This document shows, one piece after another, positions 7,750 through 15,501 of a DNA stretch of 64,000 nucleotides. The stretch lies in assembly GCF_900602065.1 (NCBI RefSeq), contig NZ_UWFN01000265.1, positions 124,001-188,000 of the forward strand, read 5' to 3'. How positions within the stretch are numbered: the first letter of the stretch is position 1; each line of letters starts with the position of its first letter. The notes under the pieces are model-generated. The model ran no database searches. It worked only from the letters and a program-made list of their open reading frames with translations, and was not told the DNA's origin. The position numbers were made by a program, and so were the translations under genes. The DNA is from Pseudomonas viridiflava. GTDB taxonomy: Bacteria; Pseudomonadota; Gammaproteobacteria; Pseudomonadales; Pseudomonadaceae.

Positions 7750-8427
7750 CTAAAGGGCGACCTCAAAAGCCCGCCTGATGACGTCTTGATCTACGTTCAA
7801 ATAGGGCTTGCTATGGTCAAGACAGGCGTGCCCGAGGATCGTCTGTACTGTCTCTACATCCCCGGTCGCGGACAAGACTTTTGCAGCTAGAGAGCGTCTG
7901 CCACTGTGAGACGAACCCTGTTTGATACCGGCCTGCCGGTAGAGCCTGCTGATCGTCTGTTGCAGCGAATCGCAGGCCCGACACACCTCAGGCCCACTAT
8001 CCAGCTGGCGATGTTTGAACGCGAGTTCAAAGGCTTGGCCCTTGTGTGTGGTGACCAGCTTTGAACCTGGCCGCAGGCCTCGGTATTCGTCGGTGCCGGA
8101 AAGGCCCCAGCAGCGCTGCAAGCGAACTGCGATCCAGCCATCCAGGGCGACAAGGCATCGTGGATGAGTCAGATACACATTGCGCGGACGACAGCCCTTG
8201 GTGATGTCTGCGCGTAAATACACCTCAGGCTTGATGGCTCCGCTGGGATATAGCACGTCTGCGACCTCCAGTAAGGCCAGCTCGGTTACGCGAATGCCAG
8301 TGGTGTGTGTGAGCCACAAAAGCATAACGTCGCGCTCCGGTAGACGGCCAGTCACGGATGCGACGCGGATCAGGTGCTTGAATTGTCCAGGTCGAAGGGA
8401 AGTTGCGCGGCGGATGGGTGCTGTCAT
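7750..8427 (-). CDS. Compact tyrosine recombinase, 225 aa
   Basis: The start is placed at MTAPIRRATSLRPGQF; the frame is open to 8547. All tyrosine-recombinase boxes are present: HTTGIRVTEL (box I Arg), HSGRRS (box II HxxR), LGHACLDHSKPYL (His and the nucleophile Tyr). It lacks the N-terminal core-binding domain of phage and ICE integrases and is about the size of FimB/FimE, which flip promoter segments. It faces away from the main ICE integrase and lies immediately upstream of the one-direction cargo array. It might therefore move or invert DNA there. Its substrate sites are not identified. Confidence 0.85.
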   Translation of the reverse strand: MTAPIRRATSLRPGQFKHLIRVASVTGRLPERDVMLLWLTHTTGIRVTELALLEVADVLYPSGAIKPEVYLRADITKGCRPRNVYLTHPRCLVALDGWIAVRLQRCWGLSGTDEYRGLRPGSKLVTTHKGQAFELAFKHRQLDSGPEVCRACDSLQQTISRLYRQAGIKQGSSHSGRRSLAAKVLSATGDVETVQTILGHACLDHSKPYLNVDQDVIRRAFEVAL

Positions 8428-8629
8428 GGGGCTCTCTGTCAGGATTGATGACGAATCGCGAATGATCCTGAGAGAGTGGGCAAGGGGCCTCCTGAATAGC
8501 TTACAGGCCCGCGTGCCGGGGTGTTCACGGAAAATGCTATACCGCACCTGGTGGCTGGTGACGCTCAGCGCGGCAAAACACGCTATCCATCACCAGTTCG
8601 AAGGGAAGCAACAATGCTACGCGCGCTTT

Positions 8630-9049
8630 TTAATAACGTCTCCAGGTCCAATAAGCAATTGCGTAGCCACCGAACAACAGGGCTGCCGTTCCACCCCACT
8701 GCATGTAGGCATTAGCCCACCATTCGACGTTCTGTTGCTCCATCGGTAAACCCGGGAAGTAAAATGGCTTAGCTCCCCAGTATTGCATTGCCGGCCACAT
8801 GCCACTCCAGAGCGTGGACAGGGCCAGGGGTAACAGCGCCCGTAACCCAAGTAACCCATCAGTCAGTTCGTTCCACACCGCGTAACCTACAAGCCCTACA
8901 GAGAGAACGATGCTGAACAGCAGTCGGCCTCCGGCGGAAACGTCGACGCCGATCAGATCAGAAAAGGCCTTAGCCAGCACGTAGCCGACCAAAGCAATGC
9001 CGACGGCAAACGTCAGTAACTCGGCAACACGATTTTTGTTTTGATCCAT
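8630..9049 (-). CDS. Small polytopic membrane protein, 139 aa
   Basis: Three or four hydrophobic segments are visible (LLTFAVGIALVGYVLAKAF, LLFSIVLSVGLVGYAVW, LLPLALSTLWSG, and GTAALLFGGYAIAYW near the end). The C-terminus ends WTWRRY. AGGAGTTTCTCA provides a strong ribosome-binding site. No family is recognised. The 200 bp between it and the recombinase contain no gene. Confidence 0.6.
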   Translation of the reverse strand: MDQNKNRVAELLTFAVGIALVGYVLAKAFSDLIGVDVSAGGRLLFSIVLSVGLVGYAVWNELTDGLLGLRALLPLALSTLWSGMWPAMQYWGAKPFYFPGLPMEQQNVEWWANAYMQWGGTAALLFGGYAIAYWTWRRY

Positions 9050-9216
9050 TGAGAAACTCCTGCAGATGAAAAGTAAATTTCATCCTAAACACAACGGCAG
9101 GCGCGAGCCACTCAAAACCTTGCAGTCTTTTTCATGTGGTCAGCCGGCTCTTACGCAGAGTATTCAGAGCGGCCTGATGAGCGTCAAATCAGGCCTTGCG
9201 ATAAACTAAGGACATC

Positions 9217-9492
9217 TCAACAGGAGCTATACATGTCTAAATTGGCTGAGTTCCTTGAACTCGCTGCACGTAGTGCCAAGGCGCGCTGCATGTATTCAAT
9301 CGCCTTCTCCAAATTCGCAACGGCATAATCGGGACAAGGTGTTGAGCTTGGCTTCTCAGGATCGTTGAGCCATGACCGAACCGTTCGCACACCGCAAGGC
9401 CGCGCAGTGACAGCTGCAATTAGTTCAGCGCTTTTTGCCTGGGTGATCCCATATGTTTCCAGTAGATGTAGATAACGTGTGCGGTTGTCCAC
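9217..9492 (-). CDS. Helix-turn-helix-type regulator, 91 aa, GTG start
   Basis: Starts at a GTG with GAGGGATGC just before it. The segment TQAKSAELIAAVTARPCGVRTVRSWLND (residues about 17-44) has the spacing of a Cro/phage-repressor helix-turn-helix. Similar small proteins occur in ICEs. Two identical 16-bp palindromes lie 23-64 bp upstream, well placed for autorepression. The last 20 residues run antisense into the possible mvaT remnant, so the C-terminus may not be the ancestral one. DNA binding is inferred from the pattern. Confidence 0.6.
   Translation of the reverse strand: MDNRTRYLHLLETYGITQAKSAELIAAVTARPCGVRTVRSWLNDPEKPSSTPCPDYAVANLEKAIEYMQRALALRAASSRNSANLDMYSSC
9233..9328 (+). pseudogene. 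Possible 5' remnant of an MvaT/H-NS-like gene
   Basis: A perfect ribosome-binding site (ACAGGAGCTATAC) leads into ATG and MSKLAEFLEL, which closely resembles the first residues of many Pseudomonas MvaT-family nucleoid proteins (MSKLAEFR-L). The frame then diverges into a sequence lying antisense to the C-terminus of the helix-turn-helix gene and stops after 31 codons. The 180 bp upstream look like the promoter and leader of such a gene. This suggests an mvaT-like gene cut by recombination near position 9265. The match is short, so confidence is low. Confidence 0.3.
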
Positions 9493-9514
9493 GCATCCCT
9501 CGCTTGCTCAGTAA

Positions 9515-9556
9515 TAGGCAATATTGCCTAAGCAAAAGAATAGGCAATATTGCCTA
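9515..9556. promoter_or_regulatory. Two perfect 16-bp operator-like palindromes
   Basis: TAGGCAATATTGCCTA occurs at 9515-9530 and again at 9541-9556, each a perfect palindrome, separated by 10 bp (centres 26 bp apart, about 2.5 helical turns). They lie just upstream of the helix-turn-helix gene and overlap its probable promoter. Paired identical palindromes of this kind are typical repressor operators, and the adjacent regulator is the natural candidate. Confidence 0.7.
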
Positions 9557-9612
9557 TCCAATCAATCCTACAATCCGCCTCAGCAGGCAGGGCTCCTCAT
9601 TGTCGATAATCC

Positions 9613-9756
9613 TCAGACCTCAAAGCCCGGTTCTATAACCCAAGTTTTGCCCTTGCTGACCACAGCCACTGGTCTTTCGCGAAGAGCGTAGATCGAATGC
9701 TTGATAGTAAGTTTTCCCGCTAGGTAGTGGTACGCAACGCTAATGACGTAACGCAT
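9613..9756 (-). CDS. Possible small protein, 47 aa
   Basis: The frame runs from the ATG of MRYVISVAYHYLAGKLTI to a TGA at 9613-9615. It begins 6 bp after the stop of the 143-aa gene, so it could be translated by coupling. The composition is protein-like, with a mix of beta-prone hydrophobic and charged residues, and codon usage is ordinary. It fills an otherwise empty 200-bp gap. No homologue is recognised. Confidence 0.45.
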   Translation of the reverse strand: MRYVISVAYHYLAGKLTIKHSIYALRERPVAVVSKGKTWVIEPGFEV

Positions 9757-9762
9757 AAGCTT

Positions 9763-10194
9763 TCAAGACTCAGTAGTTTCAGCTACTGGATGAGCCGCTT
9801 GCCGACATGCAGCTCGTACCTGATCCATCAGTTTGAATATTTCGGCGGCTGGATCCGCTTCACTGGCTGTCGCTGCGTCCAGGATTATCTTGAGATCATT
9901 CAATTGATGCGCTGTCAGGTTTACCGAGAAGCGGGGCTCAGTAATAAGCCGGGCATTCTTCCCATCATCAACCGAGGCGTTTTTTCCCGAGTCGAGAGCA
10001 AGAAAGTGCTCAATCAGTTCTTTGTCAGCATTGGTCCATTTCAAGGCGTCAGACATGTCATTGAAAGCGCGCTGGCGTCTGTCAGACTTGCTAACTTGGA
10101 CTTCGCGATTTTCAACTATAAGCGTCCATGCTTTGTCCGTTTCGGATATCAGCGTGGCTACTGAAATGTTGCCGCTTTTGGAAGCAATAAGCAT
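9763..10194 (-). CDS. Hypothetical protein, 143 aa
   Basis: A soluble, charged protein (MLIASKSGNISVATLISETD) with an N-terminal beta-rich half and a helical C-terminal half (TAHQLNDLKIILDAATASEAD). There is no signal peptide, membrane helix or recognised domain. It is transcribed divergently from the 10361 gene across a 166-bp spacer that must hold both promoters. Probably an ICE backbone or accessory gene. Confidence 0.55.
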   Translation of the reverse strand: MLIASKSGNISVATLISETDKAWTLIVENREVQVSKSDRRQRAFNDMSDALKWTNADKELIEHFLALDSGKNASVDDGKNARLITEPRFSVNLTAHQLNDLKIILDAATASEADPAAEIFKLMDQVRAACRQAAHPVAETTES

Positions 10195-10360
10195 CTTTCC
10201 ACCTCTACGATTTCTGAAACGCCATTTGTCGACGAAAGAATCTTGCCTTCATCAGCCCTGAACCGTCTCTACCAAACCCTCAGCCCGTCAATAAGGGTTT
10301 CCCACTGACGGCCTCAGCCACCCAAGCAATGCTCTCCCCTCACCGAATGAGGATACGGGC

Positions 10361-10723
10361 ATGTCAAGTTCCGACTGCACATCCGCTGTAACAGATGACA
10401 TTGAAATTCTCTGCCACATGGGTTCGAGCACGCGCTTGATCTCGCCCGAAATACAGAAGTGGGCTGAAACACTAGCCGTACAGGTACGGTTAAAGACGAC
10501 AGGGCAAGCAATCGCGCTGGTTTGGCCTTATCGCCAGCACAACACGGAATATCTTTCCGTAGACATTAATGGGGCGACTGGATCTGTGTCTCTCACGTTC
10601 ATGACTGGCGTTGCGCACGACTTCGGTACCGATGATGTGGAGGTGCCGGACATGACAGAGGCTCTGGTGATGACAGCGGTTCTTCTCAAAGAAATTAAGG
10701 CTGAAGTCACGTTTTACGTGTGA
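10361..10723 (+). CDS. Hypothetical ICE protein, 120 aa
   Basis: First gene of the plus-strand group leading to the relaxase. GAGGATACGGGC precedes the ATG. Small soluble protein (MSSSDCTSAVTDDIEILCH) with the segment VSLTFMTGVAHDFGTDDVEV. No recognised domain. It is followed after 28 bp by another small gene in the same direction, and they probably form one operon ahead of traI. Confidence 0.55.
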   Translation: MSSSDCTSAVTDDIEILCHMGSSTRLISPEIQKWAETLAVQVRLKTTGQAIALVWPYRQHNTEYLSVDINGATGSVSLTFMTGVAHDFGTDDVEVPDMTEALVMTAVLLKEIKAEVTFYV

Positions 10724-10750
10724 TCCAAGCTATTACCAGGAACAAACCCC

Positions 10751-11185
10751 ATGGCAACCCTTGAATGCATTGATCGTAGTGGACCAGTGCTTATTGACCC
10801 CTGTCAGTACGACCTGGATAGCTGGGTGATACTCAAACCGGTGCCTGGAGTACAACCTATCGAGCTTTCAGGACAGGAAGCCAAAACTTTTTACCAATGG
10901 GTGGGAAAGTTCTGGCGAACCGAGTTTCAAAAAGATCTCCAAGGCATAGCAACGCATGTGACACATGGTGACCTACTGACAACATGGATTCCGCTCGTGA
11001 CATTGCGTGAAGACATGTGCTGCAGGAGCACTCCCCGCGAAGACAACGATTTGTGTGAGCTCCTGGATAAGTTGCGATTGTTAACCCGAGAGTGGCGGGC
11101 TGCGGGCGTCGACACTGTCTGTATTTCTGGTTGCAAGGATGCCCCTATCATCCAGCTGGAAGGCGGTCATGAACAACAATTTTGA
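10751..11185 (+). CDS. Hypothetical ICE protein, 144 aa
   Basis: CAGGAACAAACCCC precedes the ATG. Soluble protein with several cysteines (LECIDR, DPCQYD, DMCCRS, DLCEL, VCISGC), and no membrane helix or recognised family. Its end overlaps the start of the next gene by 17 bp, indicating translational coupling within the same operon. Confidence 0.55.
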   Translation: MATLECIDRSGPVLIDPCQYDLDSWVILKPVPGVQPIELSGQEAKTFYQWVGKFWRTEFQKDLQGIATHVTHGDLLTTWIPLVTLREDMCCRSTPREDNDLCELLDKLRLLTREWRAAGVDTVCISGCKDAPIIQLEGGHEQQF

Positions 11186-11741
11186 GATCGCCCTGACTGC
11201 CCGCTGGGACTGGATGACTAAGCGCTGCTTGGAGAAGATCGGCGGCTTTAATCGTGAAACCTTACAGGCTGAGCAATCAGCATATGCCTGGGTCGATCTG
11301 CTGGCCGCACATGAAGCTACTGATTGCCCGGGGCATTACGGTCTAAACCCACCGATTTTGTTCAGAGATGCGCCTGAACTTGAGGAACGTTACACCCGGA
11401 CGTATGCGCATTATCAAAAAGAGAAAAACGAGAATCTGAAGAACCAGGAGCTTGAGAGCAAGCTTGAGGCCAAAAGAACGCACGCTCGAGATTGCATCCT
11501 ACGAGGCGCCTGGGAGGACCTGGACCTGCCTACTCCGGAGAGGCTTGCAGCCGACCTTCTAATTGGTGAGGTGGTAAGGATTGACGGTCACCGTCTCGAC
11601 TACGACGAACTAGACGGACTGACTTGGATTACCAATCCATATGGCGTTGATTGTGGGTTGTGTGAGATCCCAACGGTCCCTGCGTGTAAGAGCTTTTTGA
11701 CACGTATCGCTATGGGCGGCATGTATGGTCCAGAACCGTAG
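11169..11741 (+). CDS. Hypothetical ICE protein, 190 aa
   Basis: The start is placed at MNNNFEIALT, overlapping the previous gene by 17 bp and preceded by GGAAGGCGGTC; the frame is open upstream to 11139. The middle (residues about 75-110) is a highly charged probable coiled coil (HYQKEKNENLKNQELESKLEAKR). The C-terminus holds a CGLCEIPTVPACKSF cluster with a possible metal-binding cysteine triad. No family is recognised. It precedes the relaxase by about 115 bp. Confidence 0.55.
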   Translation: MNNNFEIALTARWDWMTKRCLEKIGGFNRETLQAEQSAYAWVDLLAAHEATDCPGHYGLNPPILFRDAPELEERYTRTYAHYQKEKNENLKNQELESKLEAKRTHARDCILRGAWEDLDLPTPERLAADLLIGEVVRIDGHRLDYDELDGLTWITNPYGVDCGLCEIPTVPACKSFLTRIAMGGMYGPEP

Positions 11742-11831
11742 AGTTCGAGACTGGCACATTGATCTCTAAACCTCGGCAGTGCCGATATCGTTTAAGCATT
11801 GCTGCGTAGCTTCGTGTAGCGGAAAACACAT

Positions 11832-11850
11832 CCCATGACCTTCTCATGGG
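11832..11850 (+). promoter_or_regulatory. Hairpin at the relaxase start
   Basis: CCCATGA-ccttc-TCATGGG forms a 7-bp perfect stem immediately before the proposed relaxase ATG (11858) and would include an alternative in-frame ATG at 11846. In mRNA it could limit ribosome access to the relaxase start. A regulatory role is inferred only from position. Confidence 0.35.
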
Positions 11851-11857
11851 CGATGCA

Positions 11858-13744
11858 ATGCTAACCTTTTTTCGACGCAGAACTAACAGCGGCTCTTCAC
11901 CTGCCTCAGACATTGAAGGCTTCATACGGCCTGAGTCATCTGGCGCCCTTCTCGGCACGCCCAGGCGGCGAAATCTTCTTGAAAATATCTGGCAACGAAC
12001 CTCTCTATCCCGCAAGCAGTTTGGTGCTCTCTACTTAACGCCTTTGGAGCGATACGCAACATTGGTGCAGCACCTGCCGGCATCGGAAAACCATCACCAT
12101 GCCTACCCTGGGGGGATGCTCGATCACGGGCTGGAGATCGTAGCCTATGCACTCAAGATTCGTCAGACATACCTGCTGCCGATCGGGGCCCCTCCGGAGT
12201 CGCAGGCTGCCCAGGCAGAAGCCTGGTCAGCCGCGGCTGCCTATGGGGCGTTGATGCACGACTTGGGGAAAATTGCAGTGGACGTCGCCGTTGAACAGCA
12301 GGACGGCAAAACGTGGCACCCCTGGTATGGCCCGCTAACACAGCCATATCGATTCCGTTACGTGAAAGGCCGGGATTATCGACTCCACGGGGCGGCATCT
12401 TCATTGATCTACGCCCAAGTACTCCCTACCGAGGCTATGGACTGGCTCAGTGCATTTCCAGAACTGTGGGCACAGCTGCTGTTTACCCTCGCAGGCCAAT
12501 ACGAGCACGCAGGAATCCTTGGCGAGATAGTGACCCAGGCTGACCAAGCATCAGTTGCCCAAGAGTTAGGCGGAAACCCTGACCGGGCATTGACCGCACC
12601 AAAGCAGTCCTTGCAACGCCAGTTGGTGGATGGTTTGAGGATGCTGGTGAAAGAAAAATTCAAACTGAATCAGCCGGATGGTCCGTCAGATGGATGGCTG
12701 ACTCAGGAAGCACTTTGGCTCGTGAGCAAACCTGCAGTAGACCAGCTCAGAGCAGCTTTACTGGCTCAGGGAATAGAGCACATTCCTAACTCAAATGCTC
12801 CTATGTTCAACATGCTTCAGGATCAGGCAATCATTCAGACTAATGCCCAGGACAAGGCCATCTGGAAAGCGGCCATCGACAATGGTCGCGGTTGGAAAAA
12901 CACATTCACAGTCCTGAAGATTTCTCCAGCCCTGATCTGGCCCCAGGCTGACGAACGACCGGCAATCTACAGCGGTACCTTGACAGTGGAACTAGCAGGA
13001 ACGGCTCAAGACGACATGGAGTTGGAACAGACAAATAACGCCCCCCAAAGCATGCCAGCAACAACTAGTACTGGCTCATCGCTACCAAAACAAACTACCG
13101 ACACTCACAATACTCTGCCAACTACTTCACAAAACACGCAGAGCGACCCCGATCACATGGATGATTTGCTTTCACTTTTTGATGACCTTCCCCAAGGCGC
13201 ACTCCCCCCCCAAGCTCCTGCAGAACAAACGCCTGCAATCGAGCCTACAGTGGACATGCCAAAGATCAGACAGCCCGAGCCGCTCAGAAAACAAACCGAC
13301 GATATGATAGATCGACCGGTTTCTATGATTGCAGGAGATTATGGTTCGGCATTTCTGGGCTGGCTTAGGGAGGGTGTCATCTCCCACAAAATAGTGATCA
13401 ACGACGCTAAAGCGCGGGTTCACACGGTTGACGGGACGGCGTTCCTGGTCAGTCCCGACATTTTCAAACGCTATGCATTGGAGCATCCAGACACTCAGGC
13501 TGCAGCGAAAGAGAAGGAGCTGGAGCCGTGGCAATTGGTTCAGCGTGCATTTGAGAAACTCAAATTGCACCGCAAGACCAGTACACAACTCAACATTTTC
13601 ACTTGCGAGGTAAAAGGCCCAAGGAAAAGCAAGGAGCTCAGAGGTTACCTACTGAAGGATCCAACAGCAGTTTTCAATGAAGTTCCTTATGACAACGCAA
13701 TTCTAAAGCTCGTAGCTGCCGACGATAAGGACGCAGCTAAATGA
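11858..13744 (+). CDS. traI: MobH-family conjugative relaxase (TraI_2)
   Basis: An ICE relaxase of the PFGI-1/PAPI-1 type, which nicks at oriT and pilots the strand during transfer. The N-terminal TraI_2 domain (residues about 35-300) carries the HD-type metal ligands HHAYPGGMLDHGLEIV and HDLGK, and the LAGQYEHAG and QADQASVAQELGG segments. A Thr/Gln/Pro-rich linker (residues about 385-470) joins a C-terminal TraI_2_C domain (about 480-620). The start at MLTFFRRR matches the usual start in the family; an ATG 12 bp earlier is possible. At about 628 aa it is full length. Its TGA overlaps the integrase ATG (ATGA), as in related ICEs. Confidence 0.9.
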   Translation: MLTFFRRRTNSGSSPASDIEGFIRPESSGALLGTPRRRNLLENIWQRTSLSRKQFGALYLTPLERYATLVQHLPASENHHHAYPGGMLDHGLEIVAYALKIRQTYLLPIGAPPESQAAQAEAWSAAAAYGALMHDLGKIAVDVAVEQQDGKTWHPWYGPLTQPYRFRYVKGRDYRLHGAASSLIYAQVLPTEAMDWLSAFPELWAQLLFTLAGQYEHAGILGEIVTQADQASVAQELGGNPDRALTAPKQSLQRQLVDGLRMLVKEKFKLNQPDGPSDGWLTQEALWLVSKPAVDQLRAALLAQGIEHIPNSNAPMFNMLQDQAIIQTNAQDKAIWKAAIDNGRGWKNTFTVLKISPALIWPQADERPAIYSGTLTVELAGTAQDDMELEQTNNAPQSMPATTSTGSSLPKQTTDTHNTLPTTSQNTQSDPDHMDDLLSLFDDLPQGALPPQAPAEQTPAIEPTVDMPKIRQPEPLRKQTDDMIDRPVSMIAGDYGSAFLGWLREGVISHKIVINDAKARVHTVDGTAFLVSPDIFKRYALEHPDTQAAAKEKELEPWQLVQRAFEKLKLHRKTSTQLNIFTCEVKGPRKSKELRGYLLKDPTAVFNEVPYDNAILKLVAADDKDAAK

Positions 13745-15117
13745 TCACAGTTCTGGACCTGACGAACGAATACGTCGGAGCTCATAATCTTCGTCCTGAC
13801 TCGGTGAAAATTTATCATGCTGCGACCAGATCGTTCATACGTCACTTCGGCAACTGCCAAGCGAACGACGTCGATACAAGGCAAATTCTAGTTTGGCGAA
13901 AAGAACGCCTGGACGGAGGGCTAGCGAAACGCAGCTGGAACACCTACTCAAGCCATTTGAGGACTGTTTTCGGATTTGGGATACAGCACGACCTGTTGAA
14001 CCTTAAGAAAAACCCATTCAGCAAAACAAGCGTGATCCCCCCCAAGAAACCGAAGAAGACCGTAGTCAGTGATGCGATAAGTCGGGCGAGAAGCTGGCTG
14101 TTGACACTCGTCGATGAAGAACAGAAAACAACCAGGCGTGCGAAAGTTACACCTGCTTGGTTTTGGCTCACCGTTTTCGAGATGTTCTATCACACGGGTG
14201 TACGTCTGAATGCTTTGCTCTGCATCCAGGTTGCGGATGTAAACCTCAAAACGCGCTTGATCCGTATCCAAGGTGACCTGGAGAAAACCCATCGCGAGTT
14301 CATGATCCCAATCCCAGACGACCTCATGCCCTTCATCATGACGTTGATTGAATCAGCTCAGGCACTTCGCTTCGGTAAAACGGATCAGCTTTTCAACGTC
14401 AATCGATTCTCGGTCTTCTATCGACGCAAGTACATGAACTTGGATCAGGTCGAGGCAATGTACAAAAAGCTAACGAAGGAAACAGGGGTAAGGATGACCC
14501 CGCACCGCTTCAGACACACAATTGCCAGCGACTTGATGAAACAGCCTCAGCGGAATATTCATGTCACAAAGACCCTCTTGAACCACTCCAACATGGCCAC
14601 AACGATGGAGTACATAGAGCCTGATTATGATTTTATGCGAATTGTGCTCAACGAGAGGAGCCGCCCTCCTACCCAGCTAACCCATCGGGCCAGGGTCGAC
14701 CTGGGTGCAGTGCTTCATCGTTTGTCAGATCACACGACAGCACTAATAGAGTCAGCACAAGAGCGGCCCATCGTACAGAAGATAGACCCAACACTCTCAA
14801 CTGACACTACCACCATGTATGTTATCGACTCGCCGAAACCAGCTTCTCCTGCAGCCCCACGAGTAGTAGATGATCAAATCGAGGATGCGCTGGTCATTCG
14901 AGCCGAGAAGATCTATCAGGCTGAAACGTACCTGCAACAGGAGGCCATAAGCTCTGAAGAACTGGATAGCCTGCTTTCACACTTGGCCGACTGGCTCAAG
15001 CAACGTAGAGGACACCCATCCGCGGCTCCTGCCTTGACCAACGATCGCAAAATTACCGATCAGCTCAATGAATTGGCTCAACTATCAAACCAACCAATGA
15101 GTTGGAACAATCGGTAA
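13741..15117 (+). CDS. int: ICE tyrosine integrase, 458 aa
   Basis: Catalyses integration and excision of the island at the tRNA-Lys site. The N-terminal SAM-like core-binding domain (residues about 1-95) is followed by the catalytic domain with HTGVRLNAL (Arg I), HRFRH (His-x-x-Arg II) and LLNHSNMATTMEYIE (His/Tyr). The C-terminal 120 residues are an extra region found in this ICE-integrase group. Translation is coupled to traI by ATGA. It ends 340 bp from the 3' end of tRNA-Lys, as expected for the outermost gene of the element. Confidence 0.92.
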   Translation: MITVLDLTNEYVGAHNLRPDSVKIYHAATRSFIRHFGNCQANDVDTRQILVWRKERLDGGLAKRSWNTYSSHLRTVFGFGIQHDLLNLKKNPFSKTSVIPPKKPKKTVVSDAISRARSWLLTLVDEEQKTTRRAKVTPAWFWLTVFEMFYHTGVRLNALLCIQVADVNLKTRLIRIQGDLEKTHREFMIPIPDDLMPFIMTLIESAQALRFGKTDQLFNVNRFSVFYRRKYMNLDQVEAMYKKLTKETGVRMTPHRFRHTIASDLMKQPQRNIHVTKTLLNHSNMATTMEYIEPDYDFMRIVLNERSRPPTQLTHRARVDLGAVLHRLSDHTTALIESAQERPIVQKIDPTLSTDTTTMYVIDSPKPASPAAPRVVDDQIEDALVIRAEKIYQAETYLQQEAISSEELDSLLSHLADWLKQRRGHPSAAPALTNDRKITDQLNELAQLSNQPMSWNNR

Positions 15118-15395
15118 AACTCACGGCGGAGACGAGATTCTTCAGACTTTGAGAGAGGGACGTGTTGCGAAGGATCGCATTTCTGAAGCTGATGTACGGC
15201 TGCAGATAGCGAGCTGATACTGATCATTTGGGTGTTTTGAGGCTTCAGAGGGCGTGTAAGGCGCTTGGCTGGAAACAAGTTCCAATTTGACACACAGCAA
15301 GGCAAGGCTATGTTTAGCGGCAGACAGCTGCTTGTATGAGCTCCTGAAAACCCAGAAACAAAGCTATTCCTTTAGCTAGGCTCCCCTTTCCAGGC
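15118..15395. other. Spacer between integrase and tRNA-Lys
   Basis: No convincing gene is seen. The only sizeable frame (minus strand, 15078-15305) overlaps the integrase 3' end and looks like a shadow. This stretch lies within the ICE end and is expected to contain arm-type integrase or excisionase sites, but no repeat pattern is clear by eye. Confidence 0.4.
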
Positions 15396-15441
15396 AAAAA
15401 AAAACCTGAAAATCCTCACTTTCGTGGGCCTTCCAGGTTTT
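15396..15441 (-). terminator. Intrinsic terminator after tRNA-Lys
   Basis: On the minus strand AAAACCTG pairs with CAGGTTTT around a 25-nt loop and is followed by a run of T. It lies 15 bp beyond the tRNA-Lys 3' end and, since it is on the ICE side, may be supplied by the element to end tRNA transcription after integration. Confidence 0.6.
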
Positions 15442-15455
15442 CAAACTGCAAAAAA

Positions 15456-15501
15456 TGGTGGGTCGTGTGGGATTCGAACCTACGACCAATTGGTTAAAAG
15501 C
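15456..15501. other. Probable ICE attachment site (tRNA-Lys 3' end)
   Basis: The 3' half of tRNA-Lys, including the T-arm and CCA, faces the integrase. Integrases of this class recombine within the tRNA 3' end and leave it intact while duplicating part at the distal end of the island. No second copy of the tRNA tail is seen in 1-15,000, so the other junction must lie outside the window. Exact core limits cannot be set from one end. Confidence 0.6.

Noticed and set aside
15078..15305. 75-aa minus-strand frame between integrase and tRNA-Lys
   Set aside because: Overlaps the integrase 3' end, has no ribosome-binding site and no recognisable similarity.
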